Shown here piece by piece: positions 17,754 through 26,021 of a stretch of DNA of 64,000 bases. The position numbers and the translations under genes are program-made. Within the stretch, counting starts at the first letter, position 1, and every line of letters starts with the position of its first letter. The notes under the pieces were generated by a model. The model worked only from the letters and a program-made list of their open reading frames with translations. It had not been told where the DNA came from and did no database searches. The DNA comes from Cellulomonas xylanilytica (GTDB lineage: Bacteria; Actinomycetota; Actinomycetes; Actinomycetales; Cellulomonadaceae), in assembly GCF_007989805.1 (NCBI RefSeq), contig NZ_BJUB01000001.1:248001-312000 (forward strand). Direction: 5' to 3'.

Positions 17754-19102
17754 GCGTCGAGCCGGACCCGCAGGTCGTCGCCGGGCTGGACGCCTGGCGG
17801 TCGATGGGGGCGCTCCAGCAGCCGCAGTGGCCGGACGCGACCGCTCTCGACGCCGTGACGTCCCGCCTGTCCACGCTGCCTCCGCTCGTCTTCGCTGGCG
17901 AGGCCGACCACCTGCGGGCGCAGCTCGCGGCAGCCGGTCGCGGCGAGGCGTTCCTGCTCCAGGGCGGGGACTGCGCGGAGACGTTCGGCACCGCGACCGC
18001 GGACAACATCCGCAACAAGATCAAGACGATCCTGCAGATGGCCGTCGTGCTGACCTACGGCGCGAGCCTGCCCGTCATCAAGATGGGCCGGATGGCCGGG
18101 CAGTACGCCAAGCCGCGCAGCTCCGACACCGAGACCCGCGACGGGGTGACGTTGCCGGCGTTCCGCGGTGACATCATCAACGACTACGAGTTCACGCCCG
18201 AGGCCCGTACGCCCGACCCGCAGCGGCTGCTCGAGGCGTACCACACGTCCGCCTCGACGCTGAACCTGATCCGGGCGTTCACCACGGGCGGCTTCGCGTC
18301 GCTGCTGCGCGTGCACGAGTGGAACCGCGGCTTCATGGCCAACCCGTCGTACTCCCGGTACGAGGAGATCGCGGCGGAGATCGACCGCGCCATCCGCTTC
18401 ATGGCGGCGTGCGGTGCCGACTTCGACGCGCTGCGGTCCGTCGACTTCTTCTCCAGCCACGAGGGTCTGCTGCTCGACTACGAGCGCCCGCTGACCCGCA
18501 TCGACTCGCGCACCGGGCTGCCGTACGACTGCTCGGCGCACTTCGTGTGGATCGGGGAGCGCACCCGTCAGCTCGACGGCGCGCACGTCGACTACTTCTC
18601 GCGCGTGCAGAACCCGCTGGGCATCAAGCTCGGCCCGACGACGTCCGGCGACGACGCGCTCGCGCTCATCGACAAGCTGAACCCGCAGGGCGAGGCCGGC
18701 CGCATCACGTTCATCACGCGGATGGGCGCCGGCAAGGTCCGTGACCTGCTGCCGGCGCTCGTCGAGAAGGTGACGGCCGACGGCCGGCCGGTCACCTGGG
18801 TGTGCGACCCGATGCACGGCAACGGGATCACGTCCGCGTCCGGCTACAAGACCCGCCGCTTCTCCGACGTGATGGACGAGGTCGCCGGCTTCTTCGAGGT
18901 GCACCGCGGCCTCGGCACCGTGCCCGGCGGGCTGCACATCGAGCTCACCGGTGACGACGTCACCGAGGTGCTGGGTGGCTCCGAGGAGATCGACGACGAG
19001 GGTCTGGCACGCCGGTACGAGACGCTCGTCGACCCTCGGCTGAACCACCAGCAGTCGCTGGAGATGGCCTTCCAGGTGGTCGAGCTGCTCCGCGCCTCCT
19101 GA
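17750..19102 (+). CDS. aroG: Class II 3-deoxy-7-phosphoheptulonate synthase
   Basis: 450 residues. Condenses phosphoenolpyruvate and erythrose 4-phosphate, the first step of the shikimate pathway. Class II (plant/mycobacterial AroG) features are clear: LLQGGDCAE with the metal-binding cysteine, GRMAGQYAKPRS, TCD-like DFFSSHEGLLLDYE and CDPMHGN. The mycobacterial enzyme is feedback-inhibited by combinations of aromatic amino acids and forms a complex with chorismate mutase; no chorismate mutase gene is in this window. Translational coupling to pfp is notable because both enzymes draw on central-carbon sugar phosphates. Confidence 0.96.
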   Translation: MSVEPDPQVVAGLDAWRSMGALQQPQWPDATALDAVTSRLSTLPPLVFAGEADHLRAQLAAAGRGEAFLLQGGDCAETFGTATADNIRNKIKTILQMAVVLTYGASLPVIKMGRMAGQYAKPRSSDTETRDGVTLPAFRGDIINDYEFTPEARTPDPQRLLEAYHTSASTLNLIRAFTTGGFASLLRVHEWNRGFMANPSYSRYEEIAAEIDRAIRFMAACGADFDALRSVDFFSSHEGLLLDYERPLTRIDSRTGLPYDCSAHFVWIGERTRQLDGAHVDYFSRVQNPLGIKLGPTTSGDDALALIDKLNPQGEAGRITFITRMGAGKVRDLLPALVEKVTADGRPVTWVCDPMHGNGITSASGYKTRRFSDVMDEVAGFFEVHRGLGTVPGGLHIELTGDDVTEVLGGSEEIDDEGLARRYETLVDPRLNHQQSLEMAFQVVELLRAS

Positions 19103-19114
19103 GCACCTGACGAC

Positions 19115-19153
19115 GCTGCCGTCCTGATCCGCTGACGCGGGCAGGGCGGCAGC
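19115..19153. terminator. Hairpin between convergent aroG and pknL
   Basis: Twelve-base inverted repeat GCTGCCGTCCTG/CAGGGCGGCAGC with one G-T pair and a 15-base loop, 12 bases after aroG and 16 before the pknL stop. Confidence 0.6.
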
Positions 19154-19169
19154 GCTGTCGGGGCAGCGG

Positions 19170-21200
19170 TCAGACGACCGTGAGGATGATCTCCGAGCCG
19201 ACCTTCACCGGCTGCCCCGCCGGTGCGCTCTGCTCCCGGACGGTGCCGAAGAAGCCGCCGAGCACGTTCTCACGCTTCACGACGAGGCCGAGCTTCTCCA
19301 GCTGGGTCTTGGCGGCGTCGAACTGCTTGCTGACCACGTTGGGCATCTCGACGTTCTCGGGGCCCTTGGAGACGTTGACCGCGATCGTGTCCCCGCGGTG
19401 GCCCTCGGCACCGGCGACCGGGCTCTGCTCGACGATCAGGCCGGCGGCGACGGTGTCGCTGAAGACCTCGGTCGGCGCGAGCGTGAGGTTGTCCGGCTCG
19501 AGCTGACCGGTGGCGTCCGCGACGGTCATCCCGACGACGGACGTGATGGTGACCGGCTCCGGGCCCTTGGACACCGTGAGCCGGACCTCGGTGCCCCGGA
19601 TCGTCTGCGCACCGTCCTCGACGGCGCTCCCGTCCGGGAGCGTCGCGCTGATGACCGCGGTGTCCGGGACCGTGTCGCTGTACTCGGGGTCGGCGTAGGT
19701 GGCCGTGAGGCCCGCTGCGACGAGCGCCGCCTCGGCGTCGGTCTGCGACGCGCCCACGATCCCGCCGGGGAACGCCACGTAGTCGGGCCCCTTCGAGATC
19801 GTGAACGCGACGGTCCCGTCCTTGCGGATGCGCTCGCCCTGGCCGGGGTCCGTCGCGAAGACCTCGCCCGCCGGCGCCTCGCCGTCGAACGCGGAGGACG
19901 GCTCGGCAGCGAGGCCCGCCCTGTCGAGGATCGCGGTCGCCTCGGCCTCGTCCTGCCCGATGATCGTCGGGACCGTCGTGTAGGCGCCAGGCCCGACCTG
20001 GAGGAACCACCAGATGCCGCCGGCGACGACCGCGGCGAGGGCGACGAGCAGGACGGCCCAGCGGGCGCGGTGGCGGTTCGGCGGCGGCTCGGCCGGGGGA
20101 GACGTGAGCACCTCGACGCCGACACCGAGCCCGATCGGCAGGGCGACCGTCGTGCCGCGGGCGTCCCCGGTCTCGATGAGGGTGGTCTCGGCGGCGTCGA
20201 CCGTCGCGGTCTCCTCGACGGGCTCGTCGGTCTCGTCGACGTCCGGCTGGTCACCGTCCGCGTCGAGGTCGGTCTCGTCCGGGTCGGTCGCCGTCGGCAG
20301 CACGATGGAGGGAGCGACGTCGGCGTGGCGTGCCAGGGTCTCGTCGTCGAGGGCGGCGCGGGTGCGTCGCAGCAGCGCGAGGGCGGCCGCGGCGTCGATC
20401 GGCCGGTCGTCGGGATCGCGCGCGGCGAGCGCACGCACGGTGTCGTCGATCTCGATGGGCAGCCAGCTGACCAGCTCCGACGGAGCCGGGACGTCGTTGT
20501 TGACGTGCTGGAACGCCACCTGGATCGGCGTCTCGCCCGTGAACGGCTGGCGCCCCGTGAGCATCTCGTACAGCAGGATCCCGCAGGCGTAGACGTCGGT
20601 GCGGGCGTCGCTGACGCCACGGACGACCAGCTCGGGGGCGAGGTAGGCGACGGTGCCGAGGACGGTTCCCGTCGTGGTGGACGTGACCTCGGTGACCGCA
20701 CGGGCCAGCCCGAAGTCCGCCAGCTTCACGCGACCGTCCGACGCGAGCAGCACGTTCTCCGGCTTGATGTCCCGGTGCACCAGGCCGACCCGGTGCGCGG
20801 CGGCCAGCGCGTCCAGCACGCGCTCCCCGATGCGCAGCGCGTCGTCGACGGTCAGCGCCCCGCGCTCGCCGATGTGCCGGCGCAGGTTGCAGCCGTCGAT
20901 GTACTCCATGGTCAGGTAGCTGGTCTCGCCGTCGACACCCTGGTCGTACACGGCGACGAGGCCGGGGTGCGTGAGGCGGGCGGCGGTCCTGGCCTCGCGC
21001 CGGAACCGCGCGACGAAGTCGGATCCGGACGTGCCCTCGGCCAGGTGGGCGTGCATCACCTTCAGGGCGACGTCCCGGTCCAGGCGCCGGTCGACGGCGA
21101 GGTAGACGGTGGCCATGCCGCCACGGGCGATGCGGGACACGACCTCGTACCGGCTGTCGACCAGGCGGCCGACGAACGGATCGGTGATAGTGGCTCCCAC
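19170..21200 (-). CDS. pknL: PASTA-domain Ser/Thr protein kinase (PknL-like)
   Basis: 676-residue membrane kinase. The cytoplasmic kinase domain (about 18-280) has the glycine loop RIARGGMATVYLA, K47, catalytic D144 in HRDIKPEN and D162 in DFG. A threonine-rich activation loop (173-179) is available for autophosphorylation. An acidic linker leads to one membrane helix (about 381-400) and four extracellular PASTA repeats (about 408-676), which in related kinases bind peptidoglycan fragments or lipid II. It lies beside the Rv2175c-like gene, as in M. tuberculosis where PknL phosphorylates Rv2175c. A muralytic enzyme gene is inserted between them. A -10 box seven bases from the GTG suggests a leaderless transcript. 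Confidence 0.94.
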   Translation of the reverse strand: MGATITDPFVGRLVDSRYEVVSRIARGGMATVYLAVDRRLDRDVALKVMHAHLAEGTSGSDFVARFRREARTAARLTHPGLVAVYDQGVDGETSYLTMEYIDGCNLRRHIGERGALTVDDALRIGERVLDALAAAHRVGLVHRDIKPENVLLASDGRVKLADFGLARAVTEVTSTTTGTVLGTVAYLAPELVVRGVSDARTDVYACGILLYEMLTGRQPFTGETPIQVAFQHVNNDVPAPSELVSWLPIEIDDTVRALAARDPDDRPIDAAAALALLRRTRAALDDETLARHADVAPSIVLPTATDPDETDLDADGDQPDVDETDEPVEETATVDAAETTLIETGDARGTTVALPIGLGVGVEVLTSPPAEPPPNRHRARWAVLLVALAAVVAGGIWWFLQVGPGAYTTVPTIIGQDEAEATAILDRAGLAAEPSSAFDGEAPAGEVFATDPGQGERIRKDGTVAFTISKGPDYVAFPGGIVGASQTDAEAALVAAGLTATYADPEYSDTVPDTAVISATLPDGSAVEDGAQTIRGTEVRLTVSKGPEPVTITSVVGMTVADATGQLEPDNLTLAPTEVFSDTVAAGLIVEQSPVAGAEGHRGDTIAVNVSKGPENVEMPNVVSKQFDAAKTQLEKLGLVVKRENVLGGFFGTVREQSAPAGQPVKVGSEIILTVV

Positions 21201-21207
21201 GCCACGG

Positions 21208-21213
21208 AGTCTA
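21208..21213 (-). promoter_or_regulatory. -10 box (TAGACT) of pknL
   Basis: Seven-base gap to the GTG at 21200; no ribosome-binding sequence, so probably leaderless. Confidence 0.45.
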
Positions 21214-21248
21214 CGGTCGCGGGTGCCGCGGACGCGGCAGGCAGGGCC

Positions 21249-22394
21249 TCAGGCGAAGCGCGTCATGTGCGTCTGGACGTTGGCGACGTAGCGCCGGGTG
21301 TCCGCGAACATCCCGTTCCTCTTCACGGACGAGGCGCCCTGGTAGTACCCCGCGATGGCCGTGGGCAGGTCCGGGGCGTTGCCGACGAGGGCGCGCAGGA
21401 TGGCGACGCCCGCGGTGACGTTGTCGTCCGGGTCGACGAGGTTGAGCGGACGGCCCACGAGCTCGGACGCCCACTGCCCGGACGTCGGGATGACCTGCAT
21501 GGTGCCGATCGCGTTGGCGGGGGAGACGACGGCGTGGTTGAACCCGGACTCCTGGAAGGCGACCGCCTGGGCGAGGGAGGGGTCGACGCCCATCGCGCGC
21601 GCCGTGGCGACGATCTTGGCCTGCATCTGCGCCTTGGTCGGCGTCGGCGCGCTGCGCAGCGCGGCGAGGTTCGCGTTGGCAGCGGCCACGACCGAGTCGG
21701 CGTAGGTGCGTCCGGCGAACGTGTTGCCCACCGTGGCGGTCGGCGCTGCCGCGGCCGCAGCGACGGGGACGGTCAGCGTCTGGCCGATCCGGATGAACGC
21801 GCGCGAGTCCAGCCCGTTGGCGGCCACCACGGCGGCGACGGTGGCGCCGTGCTGGGCGGCGATGCCCGTGACGGTCTCCCCTGAGCGCACCGTGTGCGAG
21901 ACGGAGCCGGACGCGGGTGCGGCGGCTGCCGGGGCGGGGGCGGCTGTCGTCGCGGCGGCACCCGGGATGGTGAGCGACTGCCCGATGCGGATGAACGCGC
22001 GGGAGTCGAGCCCGTTGGCGGCGACCACCGCGGCCACCGTCGTGCCGTGCTTCGCGGCGATGCGGCTGACGGTGTCACCGGGGACGACCGTGTACGCGGC
22101 AGGTGCGGGCGCCGCGGCCGGCGCGGGAGCTGCCGCGGTCGACGCGCTCGGGATGGTCAGCACCTGACCGATGCGGATCCGGGACGCGTCCGCCAGGGCG
22201 TTGGCGCGGGCGATCGCCGTCACCGTGGTCCCGGTGCGCGTGGCGATGTGGCTGACGGTGTCACCGGTGCGGACCGTGTACGAGTCGTCGGCCTGGGCCG
22301 TGCCTGCGGTCGCGGTCACACCGACGACGGCCAGGGCGAGCGTGGCCCCGGTCCCGGTGGCGAGGCGGCGGGCGGTGGCGTGGTGCTGCGACAT
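21249..22394 (-). CDS. Secreted LysM x3 lytic transglycosylase
   Basis: 381 residues. Signal peptide (1 to about 35, ending AQA), three LysM peptidoglycan-binding repeats (about 39-82, 100-143, 168-211) joined by Ala/Pro linkers, then a transglycosylase (SLT/Goose-lysozyme-like) domain from about 255. The likely catalytic glutamate is in AVAFQESGFN, followed by AIGTMQVIP and a C-terminal YYQGASSV motif. It should cleave peptidoglycan glycan strands outside the membrane. GAGGT precedes the ATG. It sits between pknL and the Rv2175c-like regulator, so control by the kinase pathway is a fair guess. LysM repeats 2 and 3 are nearly identical. Confidence 0.93.
   Translation of the reverse strand: MSQHHATARRLATGTGATLALAVVGVTATAGTAQADDSYTVRTGDTVSHIATRTGTTVTAIARANALADASRIRIGQVLTIPSASTAAAPAPAAAPAPAAYTVVPGDTVSRIAAKHGTTVAAVVAANGLDSRAFIRIGQSLTIPGAAATTAAPAPAAAAPASGSVSHTVRSGETVTGIAAQHGATVAAVVAANGLDSRAFIRIGQTLTVPVAAAAAAPTATVGNTFAGRTYADSVVAAANANLAALRSAPTPTKAQMQAKIVATARAMGVDPSLAQAVAFQESGFNHAVVSPANAIGTMQVIPTSGQWASELVGRPLNLVDPDDNVTAGVAILRALVGNAPDLPTAIAGYYQGASSVKRNGMFADTRRYVANVQTHMTRFA
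21781..22062 (-). repeat. Direct repeat encoding LysM units 2 and 3
   Basis: Segments of about 84 bases at 21781-21864 and 21979-22062, offset by 198 bases, are nearly identical in DNA as well as protein (both encode VAAVVAANGLDSRAFIRIGQ). Repeat 1 of the gene is clearly divergent. This points to a recent internal duplication or ongoing conversion. Confidence 0.75.
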
Positions 22395-22526
22395 GGTGCC
22401 TACCTCGTGGTGCGAAAGTGAACGGATGGTGCCCGTGTGACTGGAGTGACAGAATGCGAACGTATCCGAATATGGAAGACGGGGAAAGCGCGCGGGGGAA
22501 TTGCGCAGGTGTAATTCATCGATGCG

Positions 22527-22532
22527 TACTCT
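22527..22532 (+). promoter_or_regulatory. -10 box (TACTCT) of Rv2175c-like gene
   Basis: Six bases lie between the hexamer and the GTG at 22539. The surrounding 22430-22540 stretch is the most AT-rich in the area and is a divergent promoter region shared with the LysM gene. Confidence 0.5.
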
Positions 22533-22538
22533 TGTCGG

Positions 22539-22952
22539 GTGAACGATTCCGCACAGACCCTCGACCGCCTGGTCGACGAGTGGCTCACCGTCCCTGACGT
22601 CGCCGACCGGCTCGGCCTCGACGCCTCGAAGGTGCGTCGGCTGGTGCAGGAGCGCCGCATCATCGGCGTCCGCCGCGGCGACCCGCGCATCTTCATGGTC
22701 CCGGCCGCGTTCCTCGTGCCGGGCCACCTCGCCAACCCGGCTCAGCCCACCACGCCCACCGCGGACGAGCCGTGGACCGTCCTGGCCTCGCTGCAGGGCA
22801 CGCTGACGGTCCTGTCCGACGCGGGATTCTCGGACGAGGCGGCGATCGAGTGGCTCTTCACGCCGGACGACTCCCTGCCCGGCACACCGATCGAGGCACT
22901 GCGCACGGGCCGCAAGACCGAGATCCGGCGGCGGGCGGCAGCCGAGCTCTGA
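22539..22952 (+). CDS. Rv2175c-family DNA-binding protein
   Basis: 137 residues. The N-terminal half has a winged helix-turn-helix (WLTVPDVADRLGLDASKVRRLV) and the C-terminal half is the conserved Rv2175c domain (LQGTLTVLSDAGFSDEAAIEWLFTPDDSLPGTPIEAL). The M. tuberculosis homologue binds DNA and loses that ability when phosphorylated by PknL near its N-terminus; here the N-terminus (NDSAQTLDRL) also offers Ser and Thr. Targets are unknown. It is divergent from the LysM lytic transglycosylase and could repress or activate it from the shared promoter region. The GTG start is supported by the leaderless -10 box. Confidence 0.9.
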   Translation: MNDSAQTLDRLVDEWLTVPDVADRLGLDASKVRRLVQERRIIGVRRGDPRIFMVPAAFLVPGHLANPAQPTTPTADEPWTVLASLQGTLTVLSDAGFSDEAAIEWLFTPDDSLPGTPIEALRTGRKTEIRRRAAAEL

Positions 22953-22964
22953 GGCGGGCGTCGA

Positions 22965-22982
22965 CCGGGTCGCGCGACCCGG
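22965..22982. terminator. Palindrome between convergent genes
   Basis: Perfect 18-base palindrome CCGGGTCGCGCGACCCGG, 12 bases after the Rv2175c-like stop and just before the idsA stop. Its loop would be very tight, so its role as a terminator is uncertain. Confidence 0.4.
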
Positions 22983-22987
22983 GACGT

Positions 22988-24109
22988 TCAGGCGTGCCGG
23001 TCGACCGCCGCGTGCGCGAGCCCGATCAGCTGCGTGCGGGCCGGCTCTGTCCACGGGCGCTCGTGCATGAGCGCGAAGGCCTTGCCGGCCAGGTCCTCGA
23101 TGAGCGCCTCCACGTCGTCGGGGGCGCCGGTGGCTCCGATGGCCGTGGCGAGGGTGGTGACGTCGGCGTCCGTGAGCGCGCCGTCGCCCAGACGGGTGCG
23201 CAGCAGCTCGACGGTGGCCTCGTCGGACGCCGCCCGGGCACGGGCCACGGCTCGGGCCGTCAGGATCGTCCGCTTGCCCTCGCGCAGGTCGTCCCCGGCG
23301 GGCTTGCCCGTCGTCTGCGGGTCGCCGAACACCCCGAGCAGGTCGTCACGGAGCTGGAACGCCTCACCGAGCGGGAGGCCGAGCGCCCGGCAGACCTCGA
23401 GCTCAGCCTCGTCGGCGTCGGCGAGCGAGGCACCGAGGACGATCGGGTGCTCGACGCTGTACCGCGCGGCCTTCGCACGGATGACCTCGCGGGCGCGCGC
23501 CTCGTCGGCGGTCGGGTCGTCGCCCCAGGGCAACGCCTGCGCCAGCACGTCCAGGTACTGCCCGACGGTGACCTCCGTCCGCATGAGGTCGAACACGGCT
23601 CGTGTGCGCTCGGCCCGCGCGAGCGGCTGCAGGGCGAGGGCGCCCGCGAACTCCTGCTCGCTCGCGATCAGGGTCAGGTCGCCGAGCAGGATCGCGGCGG
23701 ACATGCCGAAGCGCTCGGGGTCACCGGTCAGACCGTGCTGGGTGTGCAGCGACGCGAACGCCCGGTGCGCGGCGGGGAAGCCACGACGGGTGTCGGAGTC
23801 GTCCATCACGTCGTCGTGGAACAGCGCGGCCGCCTGGAAGAGCTCGAGCGCTGCGCCCACGCGCAGCACGGCGTCCGCCTCGGCGGTCCCGGCCTGGCCC
23901 CCGTGCGCGCGCCAGGACCAGTAGCAGAACGCCGCCCGCAGGCGCTTGCCGCCCGTCAGGATCTGGGCCACCGCGTCGGCGAGGACGTCCGCGTCGTCGC
24001 TCGCTGCTGCCAGCATCGAGCGCAGCTGGGCGACGTGCCTGGTCAGCAGCTCGTCGATGCGGGACCGGACATCCTCGACGTCGACGAGCGACGGGCTGGT
24101 TGGGCTCAC
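22988..24109 (-). CDS. idsA: Polyprenyl diphosphate synthase (GGPP-type)
   Basis: 373-residue trans-isoprenyl diphosphate synthase that extends allylic diphosphates with isopentenyl diphosphate. The first aspartate-rich motif is in FHDDVMDDSD and the second in FQLRDDLLGVFGD; GGKRLR near residue 54 is the IPP-binding segment. Length and synteny match IdsA2 (Rv2173) beside Rv2175c and pknL. The product is probably geranylgeranyl diphosphate for menaquinone or carotenoid tails; chain length cannot be fixed from sequence alone. A -10 box that overlaps the stop of the upstream lipoprotein gene lies six bases before the GTG start, so it may have its own leaderless transcript. Confidence 0.93.
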   Translation of the reverse strand: MSPTSPSLVDVEDVRSRIDELLTRHVAQLRSMLAAASDDADVLADAVAQILTGGKRLRAAFCYWSWRAHGGQAGTAEADAVLRVGAALELFQAAALFHDDVMDDSDTRRGFPAAHRAFASLHTQHGLTGDPERFGMSAAILLGDLTLIASEQEFAGALALQPLARAERTRAVFDLMRTEVTVGQYLDVLAQALPWGDDPTADEARAREVIRAKAARYSVEHPIVLGASLADADEAELEVCRALGLPLGEAFQLRDDLLGVFGDPQTTGKPAGDDLREGKRTILTARAVARARAASDEATVELLRTRLGDGALTDADVTTLATAIGATGAPDDVEALIEDLAGKAFALMHERPWTEPARTQLIGLAHAAVDRHA

Positions 24110-24115
24110 GCGGGC

Positions 24116-24121
24116 AGCCTA
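24116..24121 (-). promoter_or_regulatory. -10 box (TAGGCT) of idsA
   Basis: Six-base gap to the GTG at 24109. The first three bases (TAG) are also the stop codon of the upstream lipoprotein gene. Confidence 0.4.
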
Positions 24122-24673
24122 CGGCGCGGTCGCGCGGACCCGCCCACCGAGCGTCAGGGTCCGCTCGTCGGCACGCTCCAGGACGCCGACGACGAGCAGC
24201 TCGGAGCCGTCGCCGCGCGAGAACGTGGACTGCGCGGCCAGTCCTGCCTCGGCGGCGGGGAGGACGTTCTCGGCGAAGCCGGCTGCGACGAGCGGCGCGC
24301 GGACCGCCTCGAGCAGGCCCGCGGTGTCCTGGGCCGTCCGCAGGTTGAGGCTGACCTCCGTGAGGTCGGTGCCGTCGACGGGGGAGGCCGACGAGAGGAG
24401 CACCTCGGCACCGTCCGGCACCGGGATGAGCGTGGCGGGGAAGCCGGCGACGAGCTCGCCGACCGCGGAGTGCGCGTCCGTGCCCGCCTCGGGCAGCAGC
24501 GTCTCCGAGGGGGTCGGCTCGGCCGTGGCCACCGCGACGGCGCTCCCGGTGGGGGAGGCCTGGCCCGGGGCGCTCGTCGAGCAGGCTGCCGCGGACACGC
24601 CGACGGCCAGCGCGACGACGGTGGCGGCGAGGCCGGACCGCGCGCGCACGCAGGAGGGCGCAGGACGGGGCAT
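24119..24673 (-). CDS. Putative lipoprotein, unknown function
   Basis: 184 residues with a signal peptide ending in a lipobox-like VSAAAC (cysteine near residue 31), then a Thr/Pro/Ser linker and a globular domain (LIPVPDGAEVLLSSASPVDGTDL...GLLEAVRAPLVAAGF). Secondary-structure feel is mixed alpha/beta and membrane-tethered outside the cell. I do not recognise the family. It precedes idsA by nine bases, so co-transcription is possible. The ATG start is supported by a leaderless-type -10 box six bases upstream. Confidence 0.8.
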   Translation of the reverse strand: MPRPAPSCVRARSGLAATVVALAVGVSAAACSTSAPGQASPTGSAVAVATAEPTPSETLLPEAGTDAHSAVGELVAGFPATLIPVPDGAEVLLSSASPVDGTDLTEVSLNLRTAQDTAGLLEAVRAPLVAAGFAENVLPAAEAGLAAQSTFSRGDGSELLVVGVLERADERTLTLGGRVRATAP

Positions 24674-24679
24674 CGCGAC

Positions 24680-24685
24680 AGGGTA
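24680..24685 (-). promoter_or_regulatory. -10 box (TACCCT) of lipoprotein gene
   Basis: Six-base gap to the ATG at 24673 and no ribosome-binding sequence. Confidence 0.4.
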
Positions 24686-24795
24686 GCCGTACGCGCACCG
24701 CACCGAGACGCCCACATCCCCCTCGCCCGGCGACGGCGTGCACAGATCCGCCGAGCGGTGGTCCGGGTCGTTCGCCGGTCGGGTGGGCTGGCGCC

Positions 24796-25926
24796 ATGCA
24801 GACCACAACCACCACGCTCCGGGTGAGCGAACCCCGGGAGATCCTCGCGCTCGTCCCTCATCGGCTCGGCTTCCGGCCGCGGGACAGTGCGGTCGCCGTG
24901 AGCCTTCGGCCCCCGCGGGGAGAGGTCGGCCTCGTCGTGCGTGTGGACCTGCCGCACCTCGCCGACGAGGTCGACGGCCCCCTGCTCGCACGGACGCTCG
25001 TCGCCCATCTCGGACGCGACGGGGCCCGGCGCGGCATCCTCGTGCTCTACACCGACCACGACCCGCGCGACGAGGAGGGCGGCGCGCAGCTCGCCGCCCA
25101 GCACGTCCGCGAGGCTGCCGATGACGCGCTCGGCGAGGTGCAGGTGTGGGTGGTGACGGCCACGGGCTACCTGTCCCTCGACTGCGTGGAGGACTGCTGC
25201 CCGCCGGGCGGCAGGCCCCTGCGCGACCTCGACTCGACCCAGGTGGGTGCGACCCTCGTGCTGGCGGGGTCCGCGGTCGCCGACTCGCGGGAGGACATCG
25301 CCCGGATCCGCCCGGAGAGCGGGGACGTCCGCCGGTCCGCCGCGCGCGTCCGGCGACGGTGGCAGCTCCGGTGGGAGGAGGCTCAGGTCGCCGGCGCGGA
25401 CGCCGTGGTCCGCTGGCGCGAGGACTCCCTCGCGGCATGGCGGGACGCGGTGGCGATCGTGGAGGCCGGTCCGCCCGGTCCCGGCGGGACGCCGTGGGGG
25501 CGCATCGAGGCGGGTCTGGCCGACCGTGCCGTGCGCGACGGCGTGCTGGTCGCGCTGGTCCCGGGTACCGCCGACCTGCCCGAGCGATGCGTCCGCACCG
25601 TGCCGTCGACCCCGGAGCTGGACGCGGCGATGTGCGCGGCGATGGCCCTGATCCTCGACCCGAGCCGCGGCGTGGTGCCTCCCGTCCGCGCCAGCGCGGT
25701 GCACGAGGCGGTCCTCGAGGCCGTCGTGGCCCGGGGGAGGGCCGGTGCACAGGCCCCTGCCCTCACTCTCCTGGCGCTGCTGTCGTGGTGGCGAGGTGAC
25801 GGCGCGCGGGCGCGGCTGCTGCTGGACGCGGCGCTCGACGCGGACCCGGAGCACCACCTGGCGGAGCTGCTGGACGACGCGTTGACGGCGGCCGTCCCGC
25901 CCGGATGGGTCCGACACACCGACTGA
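24796..25926 (+). CDS. DUF4192 family protein
   Basis: 376 residues of a family confined to actinobacteria and often found near the primary sigma factor gene, as here. The opening matches the family (REILALVPHRLGFRPRDSAVAVSLR), with a conserved middle (VQVWVVTATGYLSLDC) and a helical C-terminus containing ALLSWWRGDGARARLLLDAALDADPEH, which resembles a tetratricopeptide pair. No signal peptide or membrane helix. Function is unknown; homologues are often noted near sigA and rpoD-linked genes. No good ribosome-binding site precedes the ATG. Identity rests on recalled family features. Confidence 0.85.
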   Translation: MQTTTTTLRVSEPREILALVPHRLGFRPRDSAVAVSLRPPRGEVGLVVRVDLPHLADEVDGPLLARTLVAHLGRDGARRGILVLYTDHDPRDEEGGAQLAAQHVREAADDALGEVQVWVVTATGYLSLDCVEDCCPPGGRPLRDLDSTQVGATLVLAGSAVADSREDIARIRPESGDVRRSAARVRRRWQLRWEEAQVAGADAVVRWREDSLAAWRDAVAIVEAGPPGPGGTPWGRIEAGLADRAVRDGVLVALVPGTADLPERCVRTVPSTPELDAAMCAAMALILDPSRGVVPPVRASAVHEAVLEAVVARGRAGAQAPALTLLALLSWWRGDGARARLLLDAALDADPEHHLAELLDDALTAAVPPGWVRHTD

Positions 25927-26021
25927 CCTGCGCGGAGATCCCGCCCCGAGGTCGTCGGCACCCGTCGCCTCCGGTAGCGTCACGGTCACGGCGGTGTTGC
26001 CGCGGGACGAGGGGAGGACCG

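Noticed and set aside
22395..22538. Possible c-di-AMP (ydaO) riboswitch before the LysM gene
   Set aside because: Such switches often precede wall hydrolases, but the 144-base gap shows no recognisable conserved core, and the region is also needed for two divergent promoters.
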